DNA of 64,000 bases from the NCBI RefSeq assembly GCF_021228795.1, contig NZ_CP089309.1:2480001-2544000 (forward strand), written 5' to 3'. Shown piece by piece: positions 16,137 to 27,348 of the stretch (positions are counted from its first letter, which is position 1; each line of letters starts with the position of its first letter). The DNA comes from Thiocapsa bogorovii. Lineage in GTDB: Bacteria > Pseudomonadota > Gammaproteobacteria > Chromatiales > Chromatiaceae. Below the pieces are notes generated by a model, which saw nothing but the letters and a program-made list of their open reading frames with translations, did no database searches and was not told the origin of the DNA. The position numbers and the translations under genes were made by a program.

Positions 16137-16523
16137 ATGGAACTTATCGGATTCATTATTTTCTTGGTGGTCAGCAATTTCGGCGCCCTGCAGATTTTTC
16201 GCCTTACGACCTACCATAAGTATTTCTGGGCATCGCTCCCGCTGCTGGTTGGCTACGCTGCGCTAGTTGCTTGGGCTCTATTTGCGCTTGAAATGCATCC
16301 TTTCTTCATGTGGCAGCTCTTACTGGCCGGCGCGTGGCTGTTTGTTGTCGGAAGAAAACAAGGAAAAATGGCGGAAGCAATGCTTCAACTGGCCGGTGAC
16401 GATGCCAATACCGTTCGGTTCATGGCTGGATCGGCGGCCAAGACAACCGCCTACTACACAGCAAGCTCCATCGTGTATCTTGGTGTCTTCGCAGTGACAT
16501 ATGTCTGGCTGTACAACATCTAA
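16137..16523 (+). CDS. Small integral membrane protein, unknown function
   Basis: A 128-residue protein with three or four hydrophobic segments: MELIGFIIFLVVSNFGALQI, then WASLPLLVGYAALVAWALFA, a span ending FMWQLLLAGAWLFVVG, and a C-terminal one around YTASSIVYLGVFAVTYVWLY. GGGGGA lies five bases before the ATG. It is the last gene before attR and is more AT-rich than the island core, so it is probably cargo. No family is recognised; membrane-bound defence or toxin proteins can look like this, but nothing here shows it. Confidence 0.65.
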   Translation: MELIGFIIFLVVSNFGALQIFRLTTYHKYFWASLPLLVGYAALVAWALFALEMHPFFMWQLLLAGAWLFVVGRKQGKMAEAMLQLAGDDANTVRFMAGSAAKTTAYYTASSIVYLGVFAVTYVWLYNI

Positions 16524-16557
16524 CCAATTGCATGCAGCGCGGCGGGGCTTGAGCCGT

Positions 16558-16577
16558 GGCACACTGGCGGCACATCC
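16558..16577 (+). repeat. Right-end integrase-arm-like sites
   Basis: GGCACACT (16558-16565) and CGGCACATCC (16568-16577) match the CGGCACACTC decamers of the left end (4351, 4362, 4413) in the same orientation and with similar close spacing. They lie about 120 bases inside attR. Confidence 0.45.
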
Positions 16578-16693
16578 CGCCGCAAGAATCGGCAATAAAC
16601 CGCGAATCGGCACGCTAATTGACTGCTCGGGTAGGCTACTGAAAGGAAAGGAAAATAAAGAATAATCAGCCCGTTACGATCAGGGGCGGATCA

Positions 16694-16740
16694 GACTGAA
16701 AATCCTCGTGTCGGTGGTTCGATTCCGCCCCTGGGCACCA
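16694..16740 (+). repeat. attR, distal 47-bp direct repeat of tRNA-Phe
   Basis: Exact copy of 4256-4302. No complete tRNA is rebuilt here: the upstream half is missing, so this is the displaced 3' end of the original gene and marks the right limit of the island. Confidence 0.95.
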
Positions 16741-17179
16741 TTAAAGCAAAACGTTAGCGAATTCGCCCGGCAGAATCCGTTCGCGGGTCCTTTCTACGCC
16801 CTTCCGTCCCCAAGGTCCCCCCGCACGCCGCATCGGCTATTGCGACTATCCTACTTGGGAGCACGGCGGGCCATGCGGCACCATATCCACTTCGCGGTAC
16901 TGGCACACCGGCCAATACGGGCTCGCCTCCCCCAGGCCACCCACGCGGCGCTCTGATTGGCTACGCCGGGCGTCGGCTCTTGGCCGATTGCGGGTATCCG
17001 CGAAGCATTGAACCCAGCGAGGTCCGCGGAACCGTTCGGAGGATTTGCGGCCGTGGAATGGTGTGGCAAGGTCGGCGCGTATGAACCCGAGAGTGCCCGG
17101 TGAAATAGCGCGGGCGACAACAGATGCAACCTGTCCGAAGGAAGCGATCGGCTTGGTGCGTTACTGAATCGATAGTGGT
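16741..17179. other. 439-base region with no recognisable gene
   Basis: Short frames on both strands have no recognisable products and no ribosome sites. The sequence directly abuts attR and may be chromosomal remnant or an older, decayed insertion at the same tRNA site. Confidence 0.4.
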
Positions 17180-17819
17180 TCAGAATGCAAGGTCGGCGCC
17201 GAGTAGATTGGGTTCCGGATCCTTCAGTAACTCAAGCAGCATTCGGGTACTGCTCAACTGAGTTTTTGAACGGCTCAGCCTTTCGCGAACGAACGGGAAA
17301 CTGCCCCAGCAGGGCACGCCCTCTGAGAACTCTCCGGACAACGTCACCTCATCCATCGAGCATTCAACAACGAAAACCGAGCAATCGAACTGACGCCAGC
17401 GTCCCTCCCTGTATCGGGCAACGAGCTGGAAATTTTCCAAGCCGGGCGGTTCGGGCACAGCCTCTTCCTTTAACTCGCGGAGCGCGTCGACGCTGGCATC
17501 CGGTCCGTAGCCGAGCCCCGGAAACACGCTATGACGCAACCCCTGCGGGCACCATCTTCAAACGCTGGAGGGGATCGATCTCGCGGGTCCAAAGCATCAG
17601 CACGCGGCCTAGACCATGGTCGGCAGCTCGGTCGATCAGCAGCACCTGGATCGTCTGAATGCGCAGGCCGATCCAGCCCATGAAGGCGGTCACCGGCGTC
17701 CAGATGGTTTGCTTGACGGCCCAGCGCGCCAACTGCCTGAACCGAACTTCCTTGCGCGTTGGCGGCGGCGTGATGGTTTCGCAGCGACAACTGTCGATGA
17801 CGCTCTCAGAGGATTTCAT
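17180..17819 (-). pseudogene. Frameshifted Nudix-hydrolase-like gene
   Basis: Two overlapping minus-strand frames join into one Nudix-like reading. The first (17819 to 17529) runs from MKSSESVIDSCRCETITPPP to VLLIDRAADHGLGRVLMLW and RLKMVPAG; the second (from 17539 to 17180) continues with PDASVDALRELKEEAV, which fits the RELxEE core of the Nudix box, then FQLVARYREGRWRQFDCSVF. The shift falls at a GGGG run near 17545-17550; removing one G would fuse them. The usual box glycines and upstream glutamate are poorly kept, so the gene may be decayed rather than a sequencing error. Family call is tentative. Confidence 0.4.
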
Positions 17820-17843
17820 GTTCGCCCTCGGGGATCAGATGGC

Positions 17844-18095
17844 ATGAAATCAGGATTCCTGATGCCGGTCATTGCCGTGAACTGGCTTTGGGGGAGCGGC
17901 CAGGCACTGATCCCGGCCCGCCGATCAGTTACCCCTCTTGCATTCCTGCCAGCCCTGTTCATATTCCTCGCTGTACTTGTCGCGGTCTTAAGAGCCGTTT
18001 TTCGCGTCGCCGCAGCCTCGACTCCATTCCTTTCCGTGTTGGCTCGAAGACGATTCCTTCGGCTTCTTTTTTACGCCTGCCAGCTGGATCCATAG
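17844..18095 (+). CDS. Possible small hydrophobic protein
   Basis: An 83-residue frame starting MKSGFLMPVIAVNWLWGSGQ with a hydrophobic centre (LPALFIFLAVLVAVLRAVF) and a basic tail. It is divergent from the Nudix-like pseudogene. The hydrophobic core is encoded by a duplicated DNA segment whose second copy lies 131 bases downstream in a different frame, so this may be a degraded fragment rather than a working gene. Confidence 0.3.
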   Translation: MKSGFLMPVIAVNWLWGSGQALIPARRSVTPLAFLPALFIFLAVLVAVLRAVFRVAAASTPFLSVLARRRFLRLLFYACQLDP

Positions 18096-18160
18096 ACCTC
18101 GCTTTGCTAGTTGCGGTGTTAAGAGCCGCCCTCGACATCGCTGCGGCCGCTGTCCCACTC
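17945..18160 (+). repeat. Imperfect tandem duplication, ~85-bp unit, 131-bp offset
   Basis: Units 17945-18029 and 18076-18160 share CCTGCCAG, then a CTCGCT...GCGGT...TTAAGAGCCG core and a diverged GC-rich end. The first codes LAVLVAVLRAVFRVAAAS and the second LALLVAVLRAALDIAAAA, kept similar although 131 is not a multiple of three, so both were once translated in their own frames or were duplicated before a frameshift. Confidence 0.5.
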
Positions 18161-18967
18161 GCACCTGACGTCGCTGGCCTGCGCTGGCAAAGCAACGAGA
18201 CTGCCGGCGACAATTAGGCCACCGACGGCAAGGTGGACGGACAAACGTATGCGCTTTAGAAACATGGCTTACTTTCTCGTCCGCTGACGCGCGGGCTCAA
18301 GGGCCTTCGGAGAATAAGGCCCGTAGTGAGCCCTGTCGGTCGGAAGGCCAGATGAGGGTCACACAACGGATCTGTGCAACGCACCGCGCGCCCTCGGGAC
18401 GTATCTCGCGCGACTCTCTGTGAGACCGGCTTGTTATCTCACACAACCGCTCGAGGGGGGGTTGACTGCGATAGTGCACAAGCGCCCGAGAACGTCCGCT
18501 CAGGGCTGGGCCCCGAGCGGCAGGTCGGGGGCGCAACTTGTTACCTCGTTAGACCGCGAACGATTTTCCGCTAATGGATCGAAGAGTCACTCGCTTGCGG
18601 CCGAGAGGGGAGAGCGTTTAGCCGAATACTGCCGTCCCTGGGTGGAGGCGTCGATGTACGCTCCTGGCGGACTGCTGCTAGGGCCGGCTGAACCGATCCA
18701 AGACCGGCTAGACCGCAGGCGCTCGGAACAGCGATGGACGATTCCGGCAGGGTTAGCGCGGATTACTCCGAAGACTTCCCATGAAGATGAGTTGGTTCGA
18801 ACGGCGGCCCAAGGTGCGCGGAGCAGCAGTACGGATTCGAATCGCTACGACGGCAGGGGGTCGAATGCGATTGGCCTAACGGAGCCTGAGGTTGACGCGC
18901 AACGCGTTTTAGTCAAGTCTGATTTGGATACGGACTTCGCGTTCTCTTCGGGATTCAGTGGACCTCG
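18161..18967. other. ~800-base region without genes
   Basis: No frame with coding character was found. It contains the second copy of the diverged repeat (18675-18780). The last ~100 bases are the leader of the sugar-transporter operon; a possible -35-like TTGACG lies near 18893, without a convincing -10 box. Confidence 0.45.
18675..18780 (+). repeat. Diverged ~108-bp repeat, copy 2 (outside island)
   Basis: Partner of 14642-14750. Cores GACCGCAGGC and GCGCGGATTACTC are identical in both copies, while intervening positions differ, indicating an old duplication or a dispersed family. Confidence 0.6.
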
Positions 18968-20296
18968 GTGATCGCAAGAAACGCCCGCAATCTGCGAATC
19001 GGAGATCGTCTCGCGCCTCTCGCCGCGGTGTTTCTCGTCCTCACGGCCTGCGACAATGACAACTCGGACACGACGGGCAGCATCCTGGAGGTGTGGGCGC
19101 ACGCCGGCCAGGAGAGCGAGCGCAGCGTCCTGATCGATCAGGTCGCACAGTTCAACGCCCGTGAGGCGGACGTTGAGGTTCGGCTTACGCTGATCCCCGA
19201 GGGAAGCTACAACGCCCAGGTTCAGGCTGCGGCAGTGGCCGGCGGGCTGCCGGATCTGCTTGAGCTCGACGGCCCTTTCCTCTACGCATATGTCTGGCAG
19301 GGTCGTCTGCAACCACTGGATCGCCTGCTGCCCGAAGGTCTTCGGGCCGATCTGCTGCCGTCCATCATCGAGCAGGGGCGCTACCATGACCGGCTCTGGG
19401 CGTTCGGCACCTTCGATTCGGGGCTGGGCCTCTACGCCGATCGTGTTCAGCTGGAGCAAGCGGATATCCGCATCCCCGACCTGAACACACCTTGGGATGC
19501 GGCCGAATTCGAAGACATTCTGGAACGCCTCGCGACCCGCGACGCGGACGGTCAGGTACTCGATCTCAAGTTGAACTATGCAGGGGAGTGGTACACCTAC
19601 GGTTTTTCGCCGCTGATCCAGTCGGCCGGGGGTGGCCTGATCGACCGCTCGGATGTCGCACGCGCCGAGGGTGTCCTCGACGGCCCGAGCAGCATCGGTG
19701 CGATGCGGCGCATCCAATCCTGGATCCTCCGTGGCCGTGTCGACCCCAACATCGACGACGCGGCATTCGCGACCCGGCGGGTCGCATTGGCCCTCGGAGG
19801 CCACTGGAACTACCCTCGATACAGCGGGCGCTTGGGAGAGGATTTACTGCTTCTGCCCTTGCCGGACCTCGGGCACGGACCCAAAACGGGCCAGGGCTCC
19901 TGGTGTTGGGCGGTGACCGCCGACAGCACACAGCCGGATGGCGCGGCCCGCTTTCTTGCTTTCCTGCTGGAACCGGATCAGATCCTTGCCATGACCGCGG
20001 CCAACGGCGCGGTGCCCGCGACCCGCCGGGCCATCGCACGCTCGCCGCTCTACCGCCCCGGCGGCCCGCTGGATCTCTTCGTCGAACAACTGGACGGCGG
20101 CTATGCCGTCCCGCGCCCGCCGACACCGGCCTATCCGGTGATCACGGCGGAGTTTCAAAAGGCCTTCGACCGAATCCGCAGCGGCGGGGAGGTGCAGGCA
20201 GCGCTCCAGCGTGCCGCGCGGGTGATCGACTTGGAGATCGAAGACAATCAAGGTTATCCCCTGGTCGGACGTGCCCGAGAGGAGACCATCCGATGA
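18968..20296 (+). CDS. ABC transporter extracellular sugar-binding lipoprotein (family 1)
   Basis: A 442-residue substrate-binding protein of a CUT1-type ABC importer. The N-terminus MIARNARNLRIGDRLAPLAA leads into a hydrophobic stretch ending VFLVLTAC, a lipobox, so it should be a periplasm-facing lipoprotein. The mature part shows the family-1 pattern: LEVWAHAGQESERSVLIDQV, the LPDLLELDGPFLYAYVWQG hinge segment, and LNTPWDAAEFEDILERLA. The start is GTG at 18968. Its stop overlaps the first permease start (ATGA, 20293). The transported sugar or oligosaccharide cannot be named from sequence. Confidence 0.9.
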   Translation: MIARNARNLRIGDRLAPLAAVFLVLTACDNDNSDTTGSILEVWAHAGQESERSVLIDQVAQFNAREADVEVRLTLIPEGSYNAQVQAAAVAGGLPDLLELDGPFLYAYVWQGRLQPLDRLLPEGLRADLLPSIIEQGRYHDRLWAFGTFDSGLGLYADRVQLEQADIRIPDLNTPWDAAEFEDILERLATRDADGQVLDLKLNYAGEWYTYGFSPLIQSAGGGLIDRSDVARAEGVLDGPSSIGAMRRIQSWILRGRVDPNIDDAAFATRRVALALGGHWNYPRYSGRLGEDLLLLPLPDLGHGPKTGQGSWCWAVTADSTQPDGAARFLAFLLEPDQILAMTAANGAVPATRRAIARSPLYRPGGPLDLFVEQLDGGYAVPRPPTPAYPVITAEFQKAFDRIRSGGEVQAALQRAARVIDLEIEDNQGYPLVGRAREETIR

Positions 20297-21204
20297 GCGC
20301 ACCGAGATCGCGGCGTCGATTCAATGACCAGACCGCCTCCGGCCTGCTGCTGGCCGGACCCGCGATGCTGGGCCTTCTCCTGTTCATCCTGGCGCCCTTT
20401 CTGATCGCACTGGCGCTGGCCTTCACCAACCTGCGACTCGGCTCGCCGCTGCCTCTGGAATTCGTTGGGCTCAAGCAGTTCCAACGCATCTTTGCTGACC
20501 CTGATTTTCTCCAGGCTTTGAGTAACAACCTCTTGTGCGCATTGACGGTTGTGCCCCTCCAGACCGCCCTGGCTCTAGGCCTTGCGCTGCTCCTGAATCG
20601 AGGGCTGCGGGGCACCGTTGTGTTCCGGACCCTGTTCTTCATGCCGGTCGTCTTCCCCATGTCCCTGGTGGCGGTGGTCTGGGTCCTCATCTACGCGCCC
20701 GGTCCCGACGGCATGATGAACGGCTTCCTCGATCTGGTGACGCTCGGCGCCTGGGAGCCCCGGGATTTCCTGCGCGACCCGATGCTCGCCATGCCGGCGC
20801 TGATGCTGCTGTCCATCTGGCAGGGCGCTGGCTTTCAGATGGTGATCCTGCTGGCCGGTCTGCAACAGATCCCTCACGAGCTCTACGAGGCTGCGGCCCT
20901 GGACGGCGCCGGGCGCTGGAGCCAGTTCCGTCACGTCACCTTGCCGCAGTTGCGCAACCCGCTCGTCTTCGTCGTGCTGGTGACCAGCATCCTCGCCTTC
21001 CGTCTCTTCGACCAGGTCCAGATCATGACCCGGGGCGGGCCGAACGGAGCCACGACGACGGTCATGTACGAGGCGGTGCAGGCGGTCTTCACCCGACAGC
21101 AGGTGGCGCGGGCGAGCGCCATGACCGTGGTCTTCTTCCTGTTGGTGCTGGCGGTCACCTGGCTGCAGCGTCGCTTGGCACGCCAGGAGCGCGAGATCGG
21201 ATGA
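20293..21204 (+). CDS. Sugar ABC transporter permease, MalF/UgpA type
   Basis: A 303-residue inner-membrane permease with about six transmembrane helices, starting MSAPRSRRRFNDQTASGLLL. The cytoplasmic EAA loop, which docks the ATPase, reads YEAAALDGAGRWSQFRHVTL followed by PQLRNP. Its placement between binding protein and second permease, with 4-base overlaps on both sides, makes it part of one transcript. Confidence 0.93.
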   Translation: MSAPRSRRRFNDQTASGLLLAGPAMLGLLLFILAPFLIALALAFTNLRLGSPLPLEFVGLKQFQRIFADPDFLQALSNNLLCALTVVPLQTALALGLALLLNRGLRGTVVFRTLFFMPVVFPMSLVAVVWVLIYAPGPDGMMNGFLDLVTLGAWEPRDFLRDPMLAMPALMLLSIWQGAGFQMVILLAGLQQIPHELYEAAALDGAGRWSQFRHVTLPQLRNPLVFVVLVTSILAFRLFDQVQIMTRGGPNGATTTVMYEAVQAVFTRQQVARASAMTVVFFLLVLAVTWLQRRLARQEREIG

Positions 21205-22034
21205 ACGCATCGCGCCTTGGACGACTGGGGTTCTACCTGGCCTTGATCGGCCTCGCGCTCTTGTTCCTAGCCCCGCTGGCCATGATGCTGGCAGGCAGCC
21301 TGAAGCCGAACGAACGGGTCTTGGTCGAGGCCGGGACTCTCTCCGCATTCGTGCCCGTCGGGGCCTCGCTGGACAACTATCGGGCCGTCTTCGAGCGGAC
21401 GGACTTCCTACGTTTCCTGTTCAATTCCATCTTCATCACCGGCACTGTCGTCGTCGCCGGGTTGCTCGTCAATGCGCTCGCCGCCTACGCCTTCGCCCGG
21501 CTGCAATGGCGCGGACGCGACCTGCTGTTCAATCTCGTCATCGCCCTGATGATCCTGCCTTTCGAGGCGATCGCCGTGCCGCTCTTCTACGGCGTCTCCA
21601 TCCTTGGGCTGCGCGACACCTATATCGCGCAGATCCTGCCGTTCATCGCCAACGCCTTCTCGATCTATTTGTTCTATTCCTTCTTCATCGGCCTGCCGCG
21701 GGAACTGGAAGAGGCCGCCAGCCTCGACGGGGCCTCGACCCTGCGGATCTTCTTCGCCGTCATCGTCCCCAATTCGAAGCCGGCCTTCGCCAGCGTGGCG
21801 ATCCTGAGCTTCCTCACCTGGTGGGGCTCCTATCTGTGGCCGTTGCTGGTGACCATCGGGCCCGAGGTGCGCCCCCTACCGGTCGCCATCGCGAGCTTCT
21901 ACACCCTCCCGCCGCTGCAATGGGGGGATATCCTGGCCTTCGGAACCCTGATGGTGATGCCCGTGCTGGCGGTCTTCCTGATGTTTCAGCGGTGGTTCGT
22001 GCGCGGCGTGGCCTCGTCCGCCATCAAGGGGTAA
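21201..22034 (+). CDS. Sugar ABC transporter permease, MalG/UgpE type
   Basis: A 277-residue permease, MNASRLGRLGFYLALIGLAL, with six predicted helices and the EAA loop EEAASLDGASTLRIFFAVIV then PNSKPA. It pairs with the upstream MalF-type subunit to form the channel. ATGA overlap with that gene; the ATPase follows after 14 bases. Confidence 0.93.
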   Translation: MNASRLGRLGFYLALIGLALLFLAPLAMMLAGSLKPNERVLVEAGTLSAFVPVGASLDNYRAVFERTDFLRFLFNSIFITGTVVVAGLLVNALAAYAFARLQWRGRDLLFNLVIALMILPFEAIAVPLFYGVSILGLRDTYIAQILPFIANAFSIYLFYSFFIGLPRELEEAASLDGASTLRIFFAVIVPNSKPAFASVAILSFLTWWGSYLWPLLVTIGPEVRPLPVAIASFYTLPPLQWGDILAFGTLMVMPVLAVFLMFQRWFVRGVASSAIKG

Positions 22035-22048
22035 TCCCGGGAACAGTC

Positions 22049-23194
22049 ATGGCTTCGGTCAGCTTCGAGCATGTCACCAAGACCTTTCCAGACGGCACCC
22101 ACGTCATCGACGGACTCGATCTGGAGGTCGGAGACGGGGAACTGCTCGTGCTCGTGGGACCGTCGGGCTGCGGAAAATCCACGGTGCTGCGCATGTTGGC
22201 GGGATTGGAGGACATCAGCGGCGGCAAGATTCGCATTGGAGGGAGGGTCGTCAACGACCTACTGCCGCAGCGACGCAACCTGTCGATGGTGTTCCAGAAT
22301 TATGCCCTCTATCCGCATCTGACGGTGCGCGGCAACCTCGAGTTTCCCCTGAAGATGAAAGGTCTGTCGCGCACCGAGATCGACCGCCGGGTGCGCGAAA
22401 CCGCGGCGATGCTCGACCTCGATGGCTTGCTCGATCGCCGACCCAAGGCGCTCTCGGGCGGCCAACGGCAACGAGTGGCCATGGGCCGAGCGATCGCACG
22501 CGAGGCCGATGCCTTCCTGATGGATGAACCACTATCCAACCTCGACGCCCGGCTAAGGGTGCAGATCCGCACCGAGATCGCCGCACTCCAGACGCGGCTC
22601 GGGGTCACGACAATCTACGTGACTCACGACCAGGTTGAGGCCATGACCCTGGGGCAGCGGGTCGCCGTAATGCGAGGGGGGCGATTACAGCAGGTGGCGC
22701 CGCCTTGGGAGATCTATCGGCGACCATCGAATAGCTTCGTGGCCGGATTCATCGGCACCCCGGGGATGAACCTCGTGCGTGCGCCGTTGGTTTCATCCAA
22801 CTGCGGGCTCTGCGTGCTCTTGGGCGATATTCGCCTGACCCTTTCCGCGGAGGCGCTGGCCGACCAGCCCGGCCTCGCCGACCGGACCGGCGAAGAGGTG
22901 TTGGTCGGCATTCGCCCGGAGGCCATCGGTTTGGCGGAGACAGGCGCGACGAGCGCACTGGCCGCGACCGTGCGGACCGCCGAGTCCTTGGGACACGAGA
23001 CCCTTCTGCACTTGGATTCACCTCTGACCACGGTCGCCGCCGACGCGCCGCGTCAAGTGCCGCATGGCGAGCCGCCAGCACTGATCGCAGCGCTGCGCGG
23101 TCACCACCCAAGCCGTCCAGGCGACTCCGCTCATCTACAGATTGACCCCGGAGATCTTCATTTCTTCGCGCTCGACGGAGAGGCGATTCACTGA
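22049..23194 (+). CDS. Sugar ABC transporter ATP-binding protein, MalK/UgpC type
   Basis: A 381-residue ATPase. Walker A VGPSGCGKST, Q-loop FQNYALYPHLTV, signature LSGGQRQRVAMGRA, Walker B ADAFLMDEP, D-loop SNLDARLR and H-loop TIYVTHDQ are all intact. A C-terminal OB-type (TOBE) regulatory domain spans about residues 240-381 (EEVLVGIRPEAIGLA). It powers the two preceding permeases; such ATPases are often shared between several sugar importers. The ATG at 22049 is the natural start. Confidence 0.95.
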   Translation: MASVSFEHVTKTFPDGTHVIDGLDLEVGDGELLVLVGPSGCGKSTVLRMLAGLEDISGGKIRIGGRVVNDLLPQRRNLSMVFQNYALYPHLTVRGNLEFPLKMKGLSRTEIDRRVRETAAMLDLDGLLDRRPKALSGGQRQRVAMGRAIAREADAFLMDEPLSNLDARLRVQIRTEIAALQTRLGVTTIYVTHDQVEAMTLGQRVAVMRGGRLQQVAPPWEIYRRPSNSFVAGFIGTPGMNLVRAPLVSSNCGLCVLLGDIRLTLSAEALADQPGLADRTGEEVLVGIRPEAIGLAETGATSALAATVRTAESLGHETLLHLDSPLTTVAADAPRQVPHGEPPALIAALRGHHPSRPGDSAHLQIDPGDLHFFALDGEAIH

Positions 23195-23198
23195 TCAA

Positions 23199-23221
23199 GA
23201 AAAAGGGGCCTTTCAGCCCCT
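23199..23221 (-). terminator. Intrinsic terminator of hppA
   Basis: Read on the minus strand, stem AGGGGC/GCCCCT (23216-23221 with 23204-23209) has a six-base loop and runs into TTTTTCTT. It lies 27 bases past the hppA stop and directly after the convergent ATPase gene, so it may also serve the plus strand, where it lacks a U-run. Confidence 0.75.
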
Positions 23222-23247
23222 GTCGACGCGATTCCGAAGCGGAGCGA

Positions 23248-25254
<2,007 letters not shown>

Positions 25255-25368
25255 TGGATCTCCTCAGTTCATCGGTCGTTTTGGTGATAAAACCGCAAGG
25301 TTTATAGCAAATATCGCTTGGAAAAGCGATTCGACCGCCATTGAGCTGTCACATACAAACCATTGATC

Positions 25369-26490
25369 TCAATCGGTCTCGGGGCCGGAATCAAAACCCG
25401 GGGAGAAAGCGCCCGGGGATGAGGGGGTACGGGATGCGGCATTTGAGGAGCCGCCGTTCAGGTCCGCCAACTGGCGCTCCACACGAGCGATCGTCTGCTG
25501 CTGACGCTCGACCTGCTTGAGCAACGCGGGCAGGCGAGTGAGTGCAGCGCTTTCGCGCAGGGCCTGTTTGACCGGACGAGCAGGGGTCCCGAAGACCGCC
25601 ACTCCGGCAGGAATATCCTTGACGACACCGGCTTGGCCGCCGATACGTGCGCCGTCGCCGACCGTCACGTGATCCGAGATCGCAACCTGCCCGGCCACCA
25701 CCACGCCTTGCCCGAGCGTCGAACTGCCCGCGACGCCGGATTGGCTGACCAGAATGCTGTGGGCACCGATGCTGACGTTGTGGGCGACCTGGACCAGATT
25801 GTCGATCTTGGTGCCCCGCCCGATTCGCGTCGTGCCGAGGGTTGCGCGGTCGACACAGCTATTGCAGCCGATCTCCACGTCATCCTCGATCACGACCCGC
25901 CCGAGTTGCGGGATCTTGCGATGCGCCGTCCCGTCCCAGCGAAACCCGAACCCGTCGCCGCCGATCCGTACACCCGGATGCAGAACACAGCGCTCGCCTA
26001 GTGTCGAGTCGCTCAGGATGCTGACATTGACCCCGATGACGCAGTTCGCCCCGACATCGACTCCTGTGCCCAGATAGGACCCGGCGCCGATGCGCGAACC
26101 CGAGCCGATCCGGGCATCCGCATCGATGACCACGGCGGCACCGATCTCCACACCTTCACCGAGGTCTACCGTGGGGTGGATCGATGCGCTCGGATGAATG
26201 CCCTGGCTCGCCGCGAGCGGCGCAAACCAAACCGCGATCTCGAAGAAGAGATCGCGCGGCTCGCCGACACGCAGCAGCCGCTTGCCGACGACATCGGGGA
26301 AGCCCTCGCCGACCAGCACCAGCGCAGCCGCGCTGCTCGCCACGGCGTCGGCTTGGCTTGCGTCTTCAGCGAAGCACAGATCCTGCGACCCGGCCTCCTC
26401 CAGAGTATTGACGCCGCAGATCTCGGCGTCGTCGGGGACCGCGAGTACGAGCTGCAGCCGGCTGTAGAGATCTTGAATGGAGAGTGTCAT
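25369..26490 (-). CDS. lpxD: UDP-3-O-(3-hydroxymyristoyl)glucosamine N-acyltransferase
   Basis: LpxD transfers the second hydroxyacyl chain from acyl-ACP in lipid A synthesis. The 373-residue protein has the N-terminal uridine-binding domain ([20 protein letters not shown] onward), a left-handed beta-helix of hexapeptide repeats, the [18 protein letters not shown] segment, and the catalytic histidine in [12 protein letters not shown]. The C-terminal helix ([20 protein letters not shown]) is followed by an unusual Ser/Pro/Gly-rich tail. The frame is open far upstream, but the ATG at 26490 overlaps the stop of the preceding gene and fits the family. It is not in the usual bamA-lpxD-fabZ-lpxA cluster, so it may be a second copy. 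Confidence 0.92.
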   Translation of the reverse strand: MTLSIQDLYSRLQLVLAVPDDAEICGVNTLEEAGSQDLCFAEDASQADAVASSAAALVLVGEGFPDVVGKRLLRVGEPRDLFFEIAVWFAPLAASQGIHPSASIHPTVDLGEGVEIGAAVVIDADARIGSGSRIGAGSYLGTGVDVGANCVIGVNVSILSDSTLGERCVLHPGVRIGGDGFGFRWDGTAHRKIPQLGRVVIEDDVEIGCNSCVDRATLGTTRIGRGTKIDNLVQVAHNVSIGAHSILVSQSGVAGSSTLGQGVVVAGQVAISDHVTVGDGARIGGQAGVVKDIPAGVAVFGTPARPVKQALRESAALTRLPALLKQVERQQQTIARVERQLADLNGGSSNAASRTPSSPGAFSPGFDSGPETD

Positions 26491-27230
26491 GGCGCCGCCC
26501 AGTAGAAGGATTCGGACACGGCCCCGGTCGCCGGAAGCGTGACGTTGCGGGTCTGTGCCTGTCCGGCATGCTCGACGGTCAAGGCATAGTCCCCCGGCGC
26601 AAGATTGGCATACAACCAGGGGCCGACAGTGACGGTCGTGAGTAGGATCGGCCCGGCGGCGTCCTGAATCTGAACGCGAATATTGGATAAATAGGCCCCG
26701 GAGCCGGCGACCGCGAACAAGAGCCGCAGGTTGTACTGCGACTTGACCTGCTCCATCGCCTCGCGTTCGGAGGCGCCGATCCCGCCGCTGATGTGCGGAA
26801 CCCCCAGGCTCGACTGACCGGGAAGCCGACGATCGGCAGAGGGGGGCTTGGGCGGCGCCGCGAGCGGCTCCTGCGCCGTTTCCTCCGCCGGTTCCTGCAC
26901 TGGTACCGGCACCTGCGCGGGAGCCGGAAGGGGGACGACTGCAGGGACCGGTGCCGTGCCCGGATCCGCAACGGCAGGCGCCCCCGGCAAAATCGCCCCG
27001 CCTGGAAGCACGGTCCCCGGAGGCAACACCATCCCCTCCTCGAGCACGGTCCCACCCGGCAGAGTCGACCCTTCGGGCGCGATCGCCCACTCGACCGTCG
27101 GCTGAGCGACCGGGGCCGGGGCCTGCACCTCCTGCCCGGCCGGCTCCTGCGCAAGAACCGCCCCCGAAGCAAGCCAAGCCGCCATGATCGGGACCGCAAA
27201 CCCAGCATCGAGCCGTCGCGTCATCATCAT
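26487..27230 (-). CDS. Exported proline-rich protein with C-terminal beta-sandwich, unknown function
   Basis: A 247-residue protein with a signal peptide ([20 protein letters not shown], then ASGAVLAQ cleavage region). Residues about 25-110 are low-complexity Pro/Gly/Ala/Val, with a repeated [25 protein letters not shown] pattern. After a short helical part ([20 protein letters not shown]) the C-terminus resembles a carboxypeptidase-regulatory-like fold ([20 protein letters not shown]). Three consecutive ATG codons lie behind GGGAGG; the first is taken. ATGA overlap with lpxD suggests coupled expression and an envelope role. Confidence 0.75.
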   Translation of the reverse strand: MMMTRRLDAGFAVPIMAAWLASGAVLAQEPAGQEVQAPAPVAQPTVEWAIAPEGSTLPGGTVLEEGMVLPPGTVLPGGAILPGAPAVADPGTAPVPAVVPLPAPAQVPVPVQEPAEETAQEPLAAPPKPPSADRRLPGQSSLGVPHISGGIGASEREAMEQVKSQYNLRLLFAVAGSGAYLSNIRVQIQDAAGPILLTTVTVGPWLYANLAPGDYALTVEHAGQAQTRNVTLPATGAVSESFYWAAP

Positions 27231-27258
27231 CAAACCTCCCAAAAAAAACCCTCATCAC

Positions 27259-27348
27259 CTTAAGACGCGTCGGCTCCAACCTTAGCGGACCAACGAGAAG
27301 CGAAACCGACACAAAAACATCCCATAAACCATCGGGACGCGTTTTAAG
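27259..27348. repeat. Inverted-repeat element, single copy (family of five in window)
   Basis: A 90-bp unit with 13-bp ends CTTAAGACGCGTC (27259-27271) and GACGCGTTTTAAG (27336-27348), one mismatch. The right end contains the TAA stop of the RNA methyltransferase gene (27344-27346). Same family as 30320-30413, 30434-30520, 33149-33237 and 33258-33346. Confidence 0.65.
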
